The notes below the pieces were generated by a model. The model saw only the letters and a list, made by a program, of their open reading frames with translations. It did no database searches and was not told the DNA's origin. From Aquitalea aquatica (lineage in GTDB: Bacteria; Pseudomonadota; Gammaproteobacteria; Burkholderiales; Chromobacteriaceae), in assembly GCF_013911085.1 (NCBI RefSeq), contig NZ_JACERN010000023.1, positions 62,001-126,000 of the forward strand: a stretch of DNA of 64,000 nucleotides, in the 5' to 3' direction. This document shows, one piece after another, positions 9,798 to 17,712 of the stretch (position 1 is its first letter; each line of letters starts with the position of its first letter). The position numbers and the translations under genes are program-made.

Positions 9798-11774
9798 ATG
9801 AGTCTGTTGTCGCACCAGATCGAGCTGTTATCGCCCGCCAAAACCGCCGAGATCGGCCGTGAAGCCATCTTGCATGGTGCGGATGCGGTGTATATCGGCG
9901 GCCCCAGCTTTGGTGCCCGGCACAATGCCAGCAACAGCCTCGAGGACATCGTGGGCTTGACGCAGTTTGCCCACCGCTACCATGCGCGCATTTTTGCCAC
10001 GCTTAATACCATCCTGCATGACGCCGAGCTGGAAGCTGCGCGCAAGCTGATCTGGCAGCTGTACGACGCCGGCGTGGATGCGCTGATCGTGCAGGATATG
10101 GGTATTTTGCAGATGGACTTGCCACCCATCGAACTGCATGCCTCCACCCAGTGTGATATCCGCGATGCCGACAAGGCGCGCTTTCTGGCCGATGCCGGCC
10201 TGTCGCAACTGGTGCTGGCACGCGAGCTGACCATTCCCGAGATCAAGCGCATTGCCGCCCGTGTGGGCGATGCCGCCACCATCGAATATTTCATTCATGG
10301 TGCCCTGTGCGTGGCCTTCTCCGGCCAGTGTTTCATCAGCCATGCCGATACCGGCCGCAGCGCCAACCGTGGCGACTGTTCGCAAGCCTGTCGCCTGCCT
10401 TACACCCTGACTGACAAGGATGGCGGCGTGGTGGCCTTCGACAAGCACTTGCTGTCGATGAAGGACAATAACCAGAGCAAGAATCTGGAAGCGCTGCTGG
10501 ACGCTGGCGTGCGTTCGCTCAAGATCGAGGGCCGCTACAAGGACGTGAGCTATGTGAAAAACATCACCGCTCACTACCGCTTGCTGCTGGACGAAATCAT
10601 CGAACGCCGCCCCGAGCTGGCACCGGCCTCCAGCGGCAGCTGCGAAATCTTCTTTGCACCGGATCCGGACAAGACTTTCCACCGTGGCAGCACCGATTAC
10701 TTTGCCACCGGCCGCAAGATCGACATCGGCGCTTTCGATTCGCCCAAGTTTGTCGGGGTAGGGCTGGGTGTGGTGCACAAGGTAGGGCCGGACTGGCTGG
10801 AAATTGCCACGCCGGAAAGCATGAGCAATGGCGACGGCATCAACTTCATGAAAAAGCGTGAAGTCGTCGGCATGCAGCTCAATACCGTCAAACAGATCGG
10901 CCATGTGCCCGGCGGTCATCTGCTGTGGCGCTGCCAGCCGAATGATCCGGCCTTGTTGCAAGGGTTGAAGCCTGGCATCGACCTGTGCCGCAACCGCGAC
11001 CACGCCTGGGAGCTGGCGCTGCTGAAAAAGTCGGCCGAACGCAAGGTAGGGGTATGGCTGACGCTGAGCGAACAGGCCGACGGCCTGCAGCTGACAGTGA
11101 GCGACGAGGATGGCTGTAGCGCCACCACCTTTGCTCAGCTGGCGCTGGAGCCGGCCAAGGATGCTGCCAAGGCCGAGGCGGGCCTGCGTGACAGCCTGGC
11201 CAAGCTGGGCAATACCATGTTTGTCGCCCACGACGTGAGCTTGCAGCTGAGTCAGCCGTGGTTTGTGCCGGCATCGGCCATCAATGCCCTGCGCCGCGAG
11301 GCCATCGAACAGCTGGAGCAGGCCCGACTGGCCGGCTGGCTGCGGCCGCAGCGCAAGGCGGCGGTGGAGCCGCCAGTGGAATACCCGGAAAAGACGCTGA
11401 GCTATCTGGCCAATGTCTACAACCAGCTGGCCTGGCAGTTCTATCGCAAGCACGGGGTGGAGGTGATCGAGGCGGCTTACGAGGCGCATCAGGAAGAGGG
11501 CGAAGTCAGCCTGATGATTACCAAGCACTGTCTGCGCTTTTCCTACAATCTCTGTCCCAAGCAGGCCAAGGGTGTGAAGGGGGTGATGGGCCAGGTGCGC
11601 GCCGAGCCGATGACGCTGAAGTCCGGCAATGAAACCTACACGCTGAAATTTGAGTGCCGTCCCTGTGAAATGCATGTGATGGGCAAGATGAAAAAGCACA
11701 TCCTGAAAGCACCGGCACCCAGCGAGATTCCCTACACCGCGCCGATGACCTTCTTCAAGCAACGTCCGCAATAA
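9798..11774 (+). CDS. rlhA: U32 family protein, RlhA-type (23S rRNA C2501 hydroxylation)
   Basis: The 658-residue protein matches the long U32 subgroup of E. coli RlhA (YdcP), which makes 5-hydroxycytidine at 23S rRNA position 2501; the shorter TrhP acts on tRNA. Visible are QIELLSPAKTAEIGREAILHGADAVYIGG-type N-terminus, the U32 signature EYFIHGALCVAFSGQCFIS, and CSQACRLPY, whose cysteines with Cys in the C-terminal part (CRPCEMHVMGKM) fit an Fe-S site. 'Peptidase' in database names is probably misleading. AGGA precedes the start. A TATAAT hexamer lies at 9729-9734, but no convincing -35 was found. Confidence 0.88.
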   Translation: MSLLSHQIELLSPAKTAEIGREAILHGADAVYIGGPSFGARHNASNSLEDIVGLTQFAHRYHARIFATLNTILHDAELEAARKLIWQLYDAGVDALIVQDMGILQMDLPPIELHASTQCDIRDADKARFLADAGLSQLVLARELTIPEIKRIAARVGDAATIEYFIHGALCVAFSGQCFISHADTGRSANRGDCSQACRLPYTLTDKDGGVVAFDKHLLSMKDNNQSKNLEALLDAGVRSLKIEGRYKDVSYVKNITAHYRLLLDEIIERRPELAPASSGSCEIFFAPDPDKTFHRGSTDYFATGRKIDIGAFDSPKFVGVGLGVVHKVGPDWLEIATPESMSNGDGINFMKKREVVGMQLNTVKQIGHVPGGHLLWRCQPNDPALLQGLKPGIDLCRNRDHAWELALLKKSAERKVGVWLTLSEQADGLQLTVSDEDGCSATTFAQLALEPAKDAAKAEAGLRDSLAKLGNTMFVAHDVSLQLSQPWFVPASAINALRREAIEQLEQARLAGWLRPQRKAAVEPPVEYPEKTLSYLANVYNQLAWQFYRKHGVEVIEAAYEAHQEEGEVSLMITKHCLRFSYNLCPKQAKGVKGVMGQVRAEPMTLKSGNETYTLKFECRPCEMHVMGKMKKHILKAPAPSEIPYTAPMTFFKQRPQ

Positions 11775-11781
11775 GGCTGCG

Positions 11782-12198
11782 ATGATGGCGGATATCGAAC
11801 GACTGGAAACCTGGGTCAAGTACAAGAACGGCCTGTGCAGCGACTGCATGGGCAGCTGCTGCTCGATGCCGGTGGAAGTGCGCCTGCCGGATTTGGTGCG
11901 CATGGGTGTGGTGGACGAATTCGAGCTGGAAGAGCCGATCAAGAATATTGCCAAGCGGCTGGAAAAGCAGCGGGTGATCCAGCACTTCAATTTCAAGCAT
12001 GGCATCTTCACCCTGATGCGCCGCGCCAATGGCGACTGCCACTATCTGGACCAGCAGAGCAGGCTGTGTACCATTTACGAGCGTCGGCCCAATACCTGCC
12101 GCAACCATCCCAAGGTTGGTCCCAAACCCGGTTTTTGCGCCTACACCCGCAACCCCAAGGCTGCCCGCCCGGTGGTGGCGGTCAAGCTGACTGGCTGA
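11782..12198 (+). CDS. YkgJ family cysteine-cluster protein
   Basis: A 138-residue protein with eight-cysteine spacing typical of the YkgJ/UPF0153 family: CSDCMGSCCSMPVE near the N-terminus, then CHYLD, CTIYERRPNTCRNHP and a C-terminal CAYTRN. The cysteines are thought to bind a metal or Fe-S cluster; function is unassigned. It starts seven bases after rlhA, so the two are probably cotranscribed. Either of two adjacent ATGs (11782, 11785) could be used. Confidence 0.88.
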   Translation: MMADIERLETWVKYKNGLCSDCMGSCCSMPVEVRLPDLVRMGVVDEFELEEPIKNIAKRLEKQRVIQHFNFKHGIFTLMRRANGDCHYLDQQSRLCTIYERRPNTCRNHPKVGPKPGFCAYTRNPKAARPVVAVKLTG

Positions 12199-12251
12199 AG
12201 CCGGCCGCGCTTGCCCGTGCTGCAGCTGACAATGCCTAGCGAAAGACAAAG

Positions 12252-12716
12252 ATGAATTCAGTTCTTGCCCTGATGGCCTTTGCCATCGGTGTGGTGGTGC
12301 CGCTGCAGGCGGCGATCAATAATCAGCTCAAGCAGCTGCTGGACGGCAGTACCGTGCTGGCAGCGCTGATTTCATTTGCCGTGGGAACCGTCAGCCTGGC
12401 CTTGCTGGCGGTGTGCAGCGGGCAGAAGTTTAGCGGTCTGGCGCAGCTGGCGCGTGGTGAGTGGTGGATGTTTCTGGGGGGGCTGTTGGGTGCGTTTTTC
12501 GTGTTCGGCACCACTTTGCTGGCCCCGCGGCTGGGGGTAGCCACCATGTTGTCGCTGATCATCGCCGGCCAGGTGTGCACGTCTTTGTTGTTTGACCGCT
12601 TTGGCTGGCTGTCCATGCCACTGCGCGAGGTCAATCTGCCACGGCTGGCCGGGGCCTTGCTGGTGGTGGCCGGTGTGTTGTTGGTGAATTTTGGCGACAA
12701 GTGGTTTGGCCGCTGA
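12252..12716 (+). CDS. DMT superfamily transporter, YdcZ (DUF606) type
   Basis: A 154-residue inner-membrane protein with about five hydrophobic segments and the YdcZ opening ALMAFAIGVVVPLQAAINNQ, then GGLLGAFFVFGTTLLAPRLG and VAGVLLVNFGDKW. DUF606 proteins are half-size drug/metabolite transporter relatives that likely dimerise. Substrate unknown. It follows the YkgJ gene by about 50 bases and is closed by an inverted repeat. Confidence 0.88.
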   Translation: MNSVLALMAFAIGVVVPLQAAINNQLKQLLDGSTVLAALISFAVGTVSLALLAVCSGQKFSGLAQLARGEWWMFLGGLLGAFFVFGTTLLAPRLGVATMLSLIIAGQVCTSLLFDRFGWLSMPLREVNLPRLAGALLVVAGVLLVNFGDKWFGR

Positions 12717-12740
12717 TGCGCTGAGCCAGGAGCAAGATGC

Positions 12741-12775
12741 GACAGGGGCTGGTCGGAAAGACCAGCCCCTTTGTC
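12741..12775. terminator. Bidirectional inverted repeat between convergent genes
   Basis: Stem AGGGGCTGGTC / GACCAGCCCCT with loop of about five bases. The T-tract is poor (TTGTC), so termination is plausible but not strong on either strand. Confidence 0.6.
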
Positions 12776-12788
12776 ATTGACAAGCTGA

Positions 12789-13247
12789 TTACGGCAGACG
12801 CGGTGGTGGGTAGTAGGGCGCGCTGTAACGCTGCTGGCCGGGCAATTGATTCCCCTTGGCATACATGCACTGCTCGTAGGCAATATTGTAGCGGTACTGG
12901 GCATCGCGCCCGCTGTAGCCGGCCTGGCCGCTACCGGTAGCGGTACCGGCAATCAGGCCCATGCCAGCGCCCACGCCAGCGCCCTGATGACCACCCATCA
13001 AGGCACCTGCTGCCGCACCGACCACCGTACCCAGCGCCATATTGCCAGCCATGGCATTGGTGGAGGCATCGGCGCTGCTACCGCCGCTGTTGGCTTCTGC
13101 ATACTGGCGACATTGCTGTTCTTCCTGGGCAAATACCTCGAACGGTTTGCCCGCTGCTGGCATGACTGCAACCGTGGGGCCAAGAGGCACGGTGCTGCAG
13201 GCGCTCAGGCCGAGGGCAGTCAGTGGCAACCACAACAGTTTGTTCAT
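12789..13247 (-). CDS. Glycine-zipper outer-membrane lipoprotein
   Basis: A 152-residue predicted lipoprotein: MNKLLWLPLTALGLSAC is a lipoprotein signal peptide with Cys after LSA. The middle holds a Gly-zipper of small residues (MALGTVVGAAAGALMGGHQG and VGAGMGLIAGTATGSG) as in YMGG/Rickettsia 17-kDa type proteins, able to cross or rest on a membrane. The C-terminus (YRYNIAYEQCMYAKG...) contains a family-typical CM pair. AGGA lies nine bases before the ATG. The longer open frame upstream overlaps the neighbouring gene in another frame and is rejected. Confidence 0.85.
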   Translation of the reverse strand: MNKLLWLPLTALGLSACSTVPLGPTVAVMPAAGKPFEVFAQEEQQCRQYAEANSGGSSADASTNAMAGNMALGTVVGAAAGALMGGHQGAGVGAGMGLIAGTATGSGQAGYSGRDAQYRYNIAYEQCMYAKGNQLPGQQRYSAPYYPPPRLP

Positions 13248-13263
13248 GATGGCAAGTCCTGGC

Positions 13264-13686
13264 TTATCGGGGTGGCTGTGCCGGCACGGTTTTCCAGCCG
13301 CCGGGACATTCACTGACATAGGGGTAGTACTGCTTGACCGCCTTGCAGTAGTACCAGACCTGGGCCGGAGCGGGGCTGGCCACTTCGGCTGGCGGTGGTG
13401 GTGTTGCCGGTACCTCAGGTATGGCTGGCGTGTTGACCACCACGGGGGGCACATAGGGATCGGGATAGGGGTAGACCGGAGCGCTATACCAGTACCAGGC
13501 ACCTCCGGAGATCCACCACCAGCCGAGCCGGCCACGGTAGTAACCGTGGTTCCAGTAACCATCGTGCCAGTGAGCAAAATGCGGTGGCCCATAGTAAACG
13601 CCACGGTGTGCCTGGGCGGCCGGCGCTGCCGCCAGCATCATGCCGGATAAGACGGCCAGGCCGGCAAAGCGTGTCAGAGTATGCAT
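13264..13686 (-). CDS. Secreted Trp/Tyr/Pro-rich protein of unknown function
   Basis: A 140-residue exported protein with a clear signal peptide (GLAVLSGMMLAAAPAAQA). The mature part is very rich in Tyr, Trp, His and Pro (HFAHWHDGYWNHGYYRG; WWWISGGAWYWYSAP), followed by a Pro/Ala linker and a conserved-looking end WYYCKAVKQYYPYVSECPGG with two cysteines, a tail seen in many uncharacterised proteobacterial envelope proteins. It precedes the Gly-zipper lipoprotein by 16 bases on the same strand, so they are likely one operon. Function unknown. Confidence 0.78.
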   Translation of the reverse strand: MHTLTRFAGLAVLSGMMLAAAPAAQAHRGVYYGPPHFAHWHDGYWNHGYYRGRLGWWWISGGAWYWYSAPVYPYPDPYVPPVVVNTPAIPEVPATPPPPAEVASPAPAQVWYYCKAVKQYYPYVSECPGGWKTVPAQPPR

Positions 13687-13770
13687 GGCAGTTTCCTTAC
13701 TTCTGCTGCCACGGCCAGAGTCGGCAGTGACAGCAGACGCGGCAACAGCGGTGAAGGGTTCATGGCTGAC

Positions 13771-14256
13771 TTAAGGGGCCGAAGCCGGGCGCGGGTGCGG
13801 CATGCGGTGTTGCATGCCGGCGTGCATGCGCTGGCCTTCCTGGTCAAACTGCTTTTGCTGCTCTGGTGTCAGCTGCTGGTACAGCGCCTTGGTGGCTGCC
13901 ACGTGCTTCTGCATCATGTCCAGATGCTGCTGCATCATTTTCAGATGACCATCCAGTTGTTCTGGCAGTTTGGCATCCGGCTTCAGCGGTGTCTGGGTCT
14001 GGGCTGGCAGCGGCTTGATGGCGGCAATATAGGTTTTCCATGCGGCTTCCTGCGCTGGCTGGATCTTCAGCTTGTCATGCAGCATCTGCAGGTGTTTTTC
14101 CATCATGGCATCGCGCTTGGCCGGGTCCATCTGCCACATGTGCGACTTCATGCCATCACCATCCATGGCGCAATCACCCTTGCCCATGGCGTGAACGGTG
14201 GTGGCAGCAGCGGTGCCAAGCAGACCAACAATCAACAGCGATTTGATCAGTTTCAT
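13771..14256 (-). CDS. Spy/CpxP family periplasmic chaperone-like protein
   Basis: A 161-residue periplasmic helical protein with signal peptide MKLIKSLLIVGLLGTAAATT. One LTXXQ motif is present (YQQLTPEQQKQFD, about residues 130-142) and the sequence is rich in Met, His and Lys (MKSHMWQMDPAKRDAMMEKH), as in Spy/CpxP and metal-stress relatives. Members stabilise unfolded periplasmic proteins or tune envelope stress kinases. It lies just upstream of the two envelope genes in the same orientation, suggesting an envelope-stress group; no Cpx box was identified. Confidence 0.87.
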   Translation of the reverse strand: MKLIKSLLIVGLLGTAAATTVHAMGKGDCAMDGDGMKSHMWQMDPAKRDAMMEKHLQMLHDKLKIQPAQEAAWKTYIAAIKPLPAQTQTPLKPDAKLPEQLDGHLKMMQQHLDMMQKHVAATKALYQQLTPEQQKQFDQEGQRMHAGMQHRMPHPRPASAP

Positions 14257-14468
14257 GGTGCTTTTCCTTGTGCAGGTGAAAGTGGATGTATGCAGTATCT
14301 GCTGCAGATGTCAGCCAAGTATTGCGGGAGGGCAGGCAAATGTTAGCAATGATGAATGCCGCGACCTGGTTTGTCCGGCATCAGGCTGGTCGTTTATTCG
14401 TAGCGGGGCTACACTGCGTCGTTTTCCATGCGGCGGTGTCCCCGGCGCTTATCAACAGGATGATTCGC

Positions 14469-14747
14469 ATGAGCGACACACCGCCTAATGACCCGCTGCA
14501 CGGCATGACGCTGGAAAAGATCCTGCTGGCGCTGGTAGAGCATTTTGGCTGGCCCGAGCTGGGCCGGCGCATTGCCATCCGCTGTTTCAACCAGGACCCC
14601 AGCATCAAGTCCAGCCTGGTATTCCTGCGGCGTACACCCTGGGCGCGTGCTCAGGTCGAGGCCTTGTTCATCGAAATGAAAACCCGCCCATCCACCGCGG
14701 TGGGCAAGGATGGCCGCCCACGGCTGTTTGCGCCGAAACAGGGCTGA
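14469..14747 (+). CDS. VF530 family DNA-binding protein
   Basis: A 92-residue protein of the VF530/DUF2132 family: [20 protein letters not shown], then [20 protein letters not shown] and [13 protein letters not shown]. The fold resembles four-helix DNA-binding proteins; its role is unknown. ATG 14469 is used; ATG 14460 in the same frame is also possible, since a short AGG precedes it. Confidence 0.88.
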   Translation: MSDTPPNDPLHGMTLEKILLALVEHFGWPELGRRIAIRCFNQDPSIKSSLVFLRRTPWARAQVEALFIEMKTRPSTAVGKDGRPRLFAPKQG

Positions 14748-14861
14748 ATTTGCCTTGCTGGCTTGAAATTGCCAGGATGTCGCCCCAGTTCCTATGGGTG
14801 AATCCGGTGCTACGCTGGTGCCGGTATGCAGCAGTCGCTGTTTTTCCGAACAGGAGATGTG

Positions 14862-15473
14862 ATGAAACTCTACTACTCGCCGGGAGCCTGCTCCCTGTCG
14901 CCACATATCGTGTTGCATGCTGCGGGGCTGCCGTTCAGCGTGGAAAAGGTCAATCTGCGTGTGCAACCGCATATGACGGCTGGCGGTGTGGAATTTTCCA
15001 GTATCAACCCAAAAGGCTATGTGCCGGCCCTGCAACTGGACGATGGCACGGTGCTGAGCGAAGGCGTGGCCATCGTGCAGTATCTGGCCGACCAGGTGCC
15101 GGAGCGCAAGCTGGCACCGGCCAATGGCACGCTGGCGCGCTACCGGCTGCAAGAGTGGCTTAATTACATTGCCACCGAAGTGCACAAGAGTTTCTCGCCG
15201 CTGTTTTACCCCGGTAGTGACGAGGTGAAGAATGCCGCCTGGGACAAGCTCACCGCACGCTTCGCCATCGTGGAAGCGCAGCTGGCCAGCTCACCTTATC
15301 TGTTGGGCGAGGATTTCAGCGTGGCCGATGCCTATTTGTTTACCTGCCTGAACTGGGTGCACATGGTGCACCGTTCGTTGGCCGATTTTCCGGCCATCAG
15401 CGCTTTCATGCAGCGGGTGCAGGCGCTGCCGGCAGTGCAGGCGGCGCTGCAGGATGAAGGGCTGTTGCGCTAA
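14862..15473 (+). CDS. gstA: Glutathione S-transferase (beta class)
   Basis: The 203-residue protein has the beta-class N-terminus MKLYYSPGACSLSPHIVL with the Cys (residue 10) that contacts glutathione, the cis-Pro block NPKGYVPALQLDDG, LSEGVAIVQYLAD, and a C-terminal helical domain with the N-capping motif FSVADAYLF. It conjugates or reduces electrophiles with glutathione. AGGAG is eight bases before ATG. Single-gene unit ended by a terminator. Confidence 0.92.
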   Translation: MKLYYSPGACSLSPHIVLHAAGLPFSVEKVNLRVQPHMTAGGVEFSSINPKGYVPALQLDDGTVLSEGVAIVQYLADQVPERKLAPANGTLARYRLQEWLNYIATEVHKSFSPLFYPGSDEVKNAAWDKLTARFAIVEAQLASSPYLLGEDFSVADAYLFTCLNWVHMVHRSLADFPAISAFMQRVQALPAVQAALQDEGLLR

Positions 15474-15496
15474 TACGTGCTGTTGTCTGTAGTCTG

Positions 15497-15517
15497 ACGC
15501 CCGCTTGCGGGCGTTTT
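15497..15517 (+). terminator. Terminator after gstA
   Basis: Stem ACGCCCGC / GCGGGCGT with a TT loop, then TTTTTG. Confidence 0.88.
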
Positions 15518-15537
15518 TGTTTGGCATGAGTACTGCA

Positions 15538-15551
15538 GTTTCACGTGAAAC
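15538..15551. other. parS-like ParB binding site 2
   Basis: GTTTCACGTGAAAC, perfect palindrome; flanks give AGTTTCACGTGAAACC. This is the only one of the six sites that is intergenic, between the gstA terminator and the MazG-like gene. Confidence 0.8.
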
Positions 15552-15572
15552 CGCAAACCGGAGGAAATGGCG

Positions 15573-15926
15573 ATGAGTGAGCAGCGCTTGATTGAAACCA
15601 CGGCCCTGGAAACGGCGCTGCAGCAGTTTGCCGATGCGCGCGACTGGCAGCGCTTTCATACGCCACGCAATCTGATGCTGGCCCTGGTGGGTGAAGTGGG
15701 TGAGCTGGCGGAAATCTTCCAGTGGCTGACCGACGAGGAAGTCGCCCAATTGGCAGACGACCCGGCGCGCTTTAGCCATCTGCAGGAAGAGGTGGCCGAT
15801 GTGCTGCTCTACCTGGTGCGGCTGGCCAGTGTGCTGAAGCTGGATATCAATGCGGCGGTCTGCGACAAATTGCAGAAAAACGCCGTCAAATATCCGGCCC
15901 CGGTCCCAACTGCGCCGGCAGCTTGA
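15573..15926 (+). CDS. MazG-like nucleotide pyrophosphohydrolase (dCTPase type)
   Basis: A 117-residue all-alpha NTP pyrophosphatase. Metal-binding motif EVGELAEIFQW (EXXE) and the second acidic pair EEVADVLLYLVRLA (EXXD) are present, as in the RS21-C6/dCTP pyrophosphatase group that removes non-canonical or excess dNTPs. ATG 15573 is used since GGAGG (15560-15564) is eight bases upstream; ATG 15567 would be only two bases away. Confidence 0.88.
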   Translation: MSEQRLIETTALETALQQFADARDWQRFHTPRNLMLALVGEVGELAEIFQWLTDEEVAQLADDPARFSHLQEEVADVLLYLVRLASVLKLDINAAVCDKLQKNAVKYPAPVPTAPAA

Positions 15927-16019
15927 TATCGGGCAAGCTTGCTGCATTGGTTTTTTGCGCGGCGAGCCTGCGCTCGACTAAGCTTGGCAACCATCACAAG
16001 CAGGTGCAGGAGACAGCAG

Positions 16020-16754
16020 ATGCAGCAGGAAATCGTGCGACTGGCCGCTGCCATTCGGCAGGCTGGCCATATCGCGGTATTGAGTGGAGCCGGCATGAGC
16101 ACCGAGTCGGGCATTCCGGATTTTCGCTCGGCCAAAGGCTTGTGGCAGCAGGGCATGCAGCTGGAAGAGCTGGTGTCCATCGATTACTTCCGTGCCGACC
16201 CCGAAGCTTTCTGGCATAGCTTCAAGCAGCTGTTTCATACCAAGTTGCTGGGCAATTACCAGCCTAATGCTGGCCATTGCTTTTTGGCCGGGCTGGAAGA
16301 GGGTGGCAAGCAGGTTTCCATCCTGACGCAGAATATTGACGGCCTGCATGGCGTGGCTGGCAGCCAGCATGTACTGGAACTGCATGGCACGCTGCGTAGC
16401 GCCAGTTGCCCTGGCTGTAGCCGGCAACAGGGGCTGGACTATATCAATCATCATGTGCTGCCGCTGTGTCCCCATTGCATGGACGTATTGAAGCCGGACG
16501 TGGTGTTGTACGGCGAGCCGGTACCGCTGATCGAGCATGCTTTCGACGTGGCCGTGTCGGCCGATTTGCTGCTGGTGCTGGGGTCGTCGCTGGAGGTTTC
16601 CCCGGTTAATCACATCCCGCTGGAGGTCGCCCGTGCCGGGGTGATGACCGCGCTGGTCAATTACACGCCCACCCGCATGGACCGGGTATTCAATCTGACC
16701 ATTCAGGCCGGTATTGGCGATACCTGCCAGCAGCTGCAGGCCCTGCTGGGCTGA
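16020..16754 (+). CDS. Sir2 family NAD-dependent protein deacylase
   Basis: A 244-residue sirtuin. NAD-binding GAGMSTESGIPDFRS, the QNID motif (TQNIDGLHGVAGS), catalytic His in LELHGT, zinc cysteines CPGC and CPHC, and GSSLEVSPVNHIP are all visible. It removes acyl groups from lysines using NAD. AGGAG lies eight bases before ATG 16020; the frame is open upstream but without a plausible start. Substrate set unknown. Confidence 0.93.
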   Translation: MQQEIVRLAAAIRQAGHIAVLSGAGMSTESGIPDFRSAKGLWQQGMQLEELVSIDYFRADPEAFWHSFKQLFHTKLLGNYQPNAGHCFLAGLEEGGKQVSILTQNIDGLHGVAGSQHVLELHGTLRSASCPGCSRQQGLDYINHHVLPLCPHCMDVLKPDVVLYGEPVPLIEHAFDVAVSADLLLVLGSSLEVSPVNHIPLEVARAGVMTALVNYTPTRMDRVFNLTIQAGIGDTCQQLQALLG

Positions 16755-16846
16755 CCTTGCTGCTGTCAGGACCGTGCTGGCTGGATTTTTTGCCTAAGAC
16801 ATTCTATTTTTCAATGGTTTCTACCAACTGAATAAATAGGATGACC

Positions 16847-17650
16847 ATGACTGATATCAATTGGACGCACTGGGTGGATCTGGCGATCCAGGCCGGCATC
16901 AATATTGTTTCCGCCATTGTGCTGTGGGTGGTGGGGCGCTGGTTCATCGCCCTGGCCGGACGGCTGATGGAAGAACAGTTGGTGGCCAGAAAGCTCGACC
17001 CCACGCTGCGCCGCTACGCACATTCCTTCCTGTCGGTCAGCCTGACCGTGGTGCTGGTGATTGCCATGCTGGGTTTCTTCGGCGTACAAACCGCCAGCTT
17101 CGCCGCCATTATCGGTGCTGCCGGCGTGGCCATCGGCCTGGCCTGGAGCGGCCTGCTGGCCAATTTTGCCGCCGGCATTTTCCTGGTGGTGTTGCGTCCC
17201 TTCAAGGTGGGTGATGTGGTCAGCGTGGCTGGCATTACCGGTACGGTAAAGGAAGTGGGCTTGTTCTCCACCATTATCGATACGCCGGACAATGTGATGA
17301 CACTGATTGGCAATAACAAGATTTTCTCCGACAACATCCAGAACTACAGCGCCAATGGCCACCGTCGGGTTGACCTGAAAGCCCAGCTGGCGGCCAGTGC
17401 CGATCATGCGCTGGCCATCAGCCTGCTACGCGAGAAGATTGCCGCCATTCCCAATGTGCTGGCCGAGCCGGAAGTGAGCGTGGAACTGCTGGAGTTTACT
17501 GCGCTGGGGCCGGTACTGGCGGTGCGCCCCAGCTGCCAGCCGGAACACTATTGGCAGGTGTATTTCGATAGCAACCGGCTGATTCGCGAAACCCTCGCCG
17601 CCGCCGGCTTCCCCGGTCCGGAACAGGCCATGGTGGTACGCCAGAGCTGA
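16847..17650 (+). CDS. Small-conductance mechanosensitive channel (MscS family)
   Basis: A 267-residue inner-membrane channel that opens under membrane tension to release solutes. Three hydrophobic helices are followed by the pore-lining TM3 (FAAIIGAAGVAIGLAWSGLL) and beta domain (FKVGDVVSVAGITGTVKEVG), then NNKIFSDNIQNYS and a C-terminal alpha/beta domain. Length is that of E. coli MscS. ATG 16847 has AGG seven bases before; ATG 16841 is too close to it. Confidence 0.93.
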   Translation: MTDINWTHWVDLAIQAGINIVSAIVLWVVGRWFIALAGRLMEEQLVARKLDPTLRRYAHSFLSVSLTVVLVIAMLGFFGVQTASFAAIIGAAGVAIGLAWSGLLANFAAGIFLVVLRPFKVGDVVSVAGITGTVKEVGLFSTIIDTPDNVMTLIGNNKIFSDNIQNYSANGHRRVDLKAQLAASADHALAISLLREKIAAIPNVLAEPEVSVELLEFTALGPVLAVRPSCQPEHYWQVYFDSNRLIRETLAAAGFPGPEQAMVVRQS

Positions 17651-17681
17651 TCTGGTTTGCGCTAAACAGGAAAAAATACCA

Positions 17682-17710
17682 GACAAAGCCCGCCATTGGC
17701 GGGCTTTGTC
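17682..17710. terminator. Bidirectional terminator between mscS-type gene and HD-GYP gene
   Basis: Perfect 13-bp stem GACAAAGCCCGCC / GGCGGGCTTTGTC with a 3-base loop, lying between convergent genes. Confidence 0.75.
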
Positions 17711-17712
17711 TG

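Noticed and set aside
9828-12029. Minus-strand open frame of about 730 codons opposite rlhA and the YkgJ-type gene
   Set aside because: It spans two well-supported genes and their junction, with His/Gln-rich low-complexity translation typical of antisense frames.
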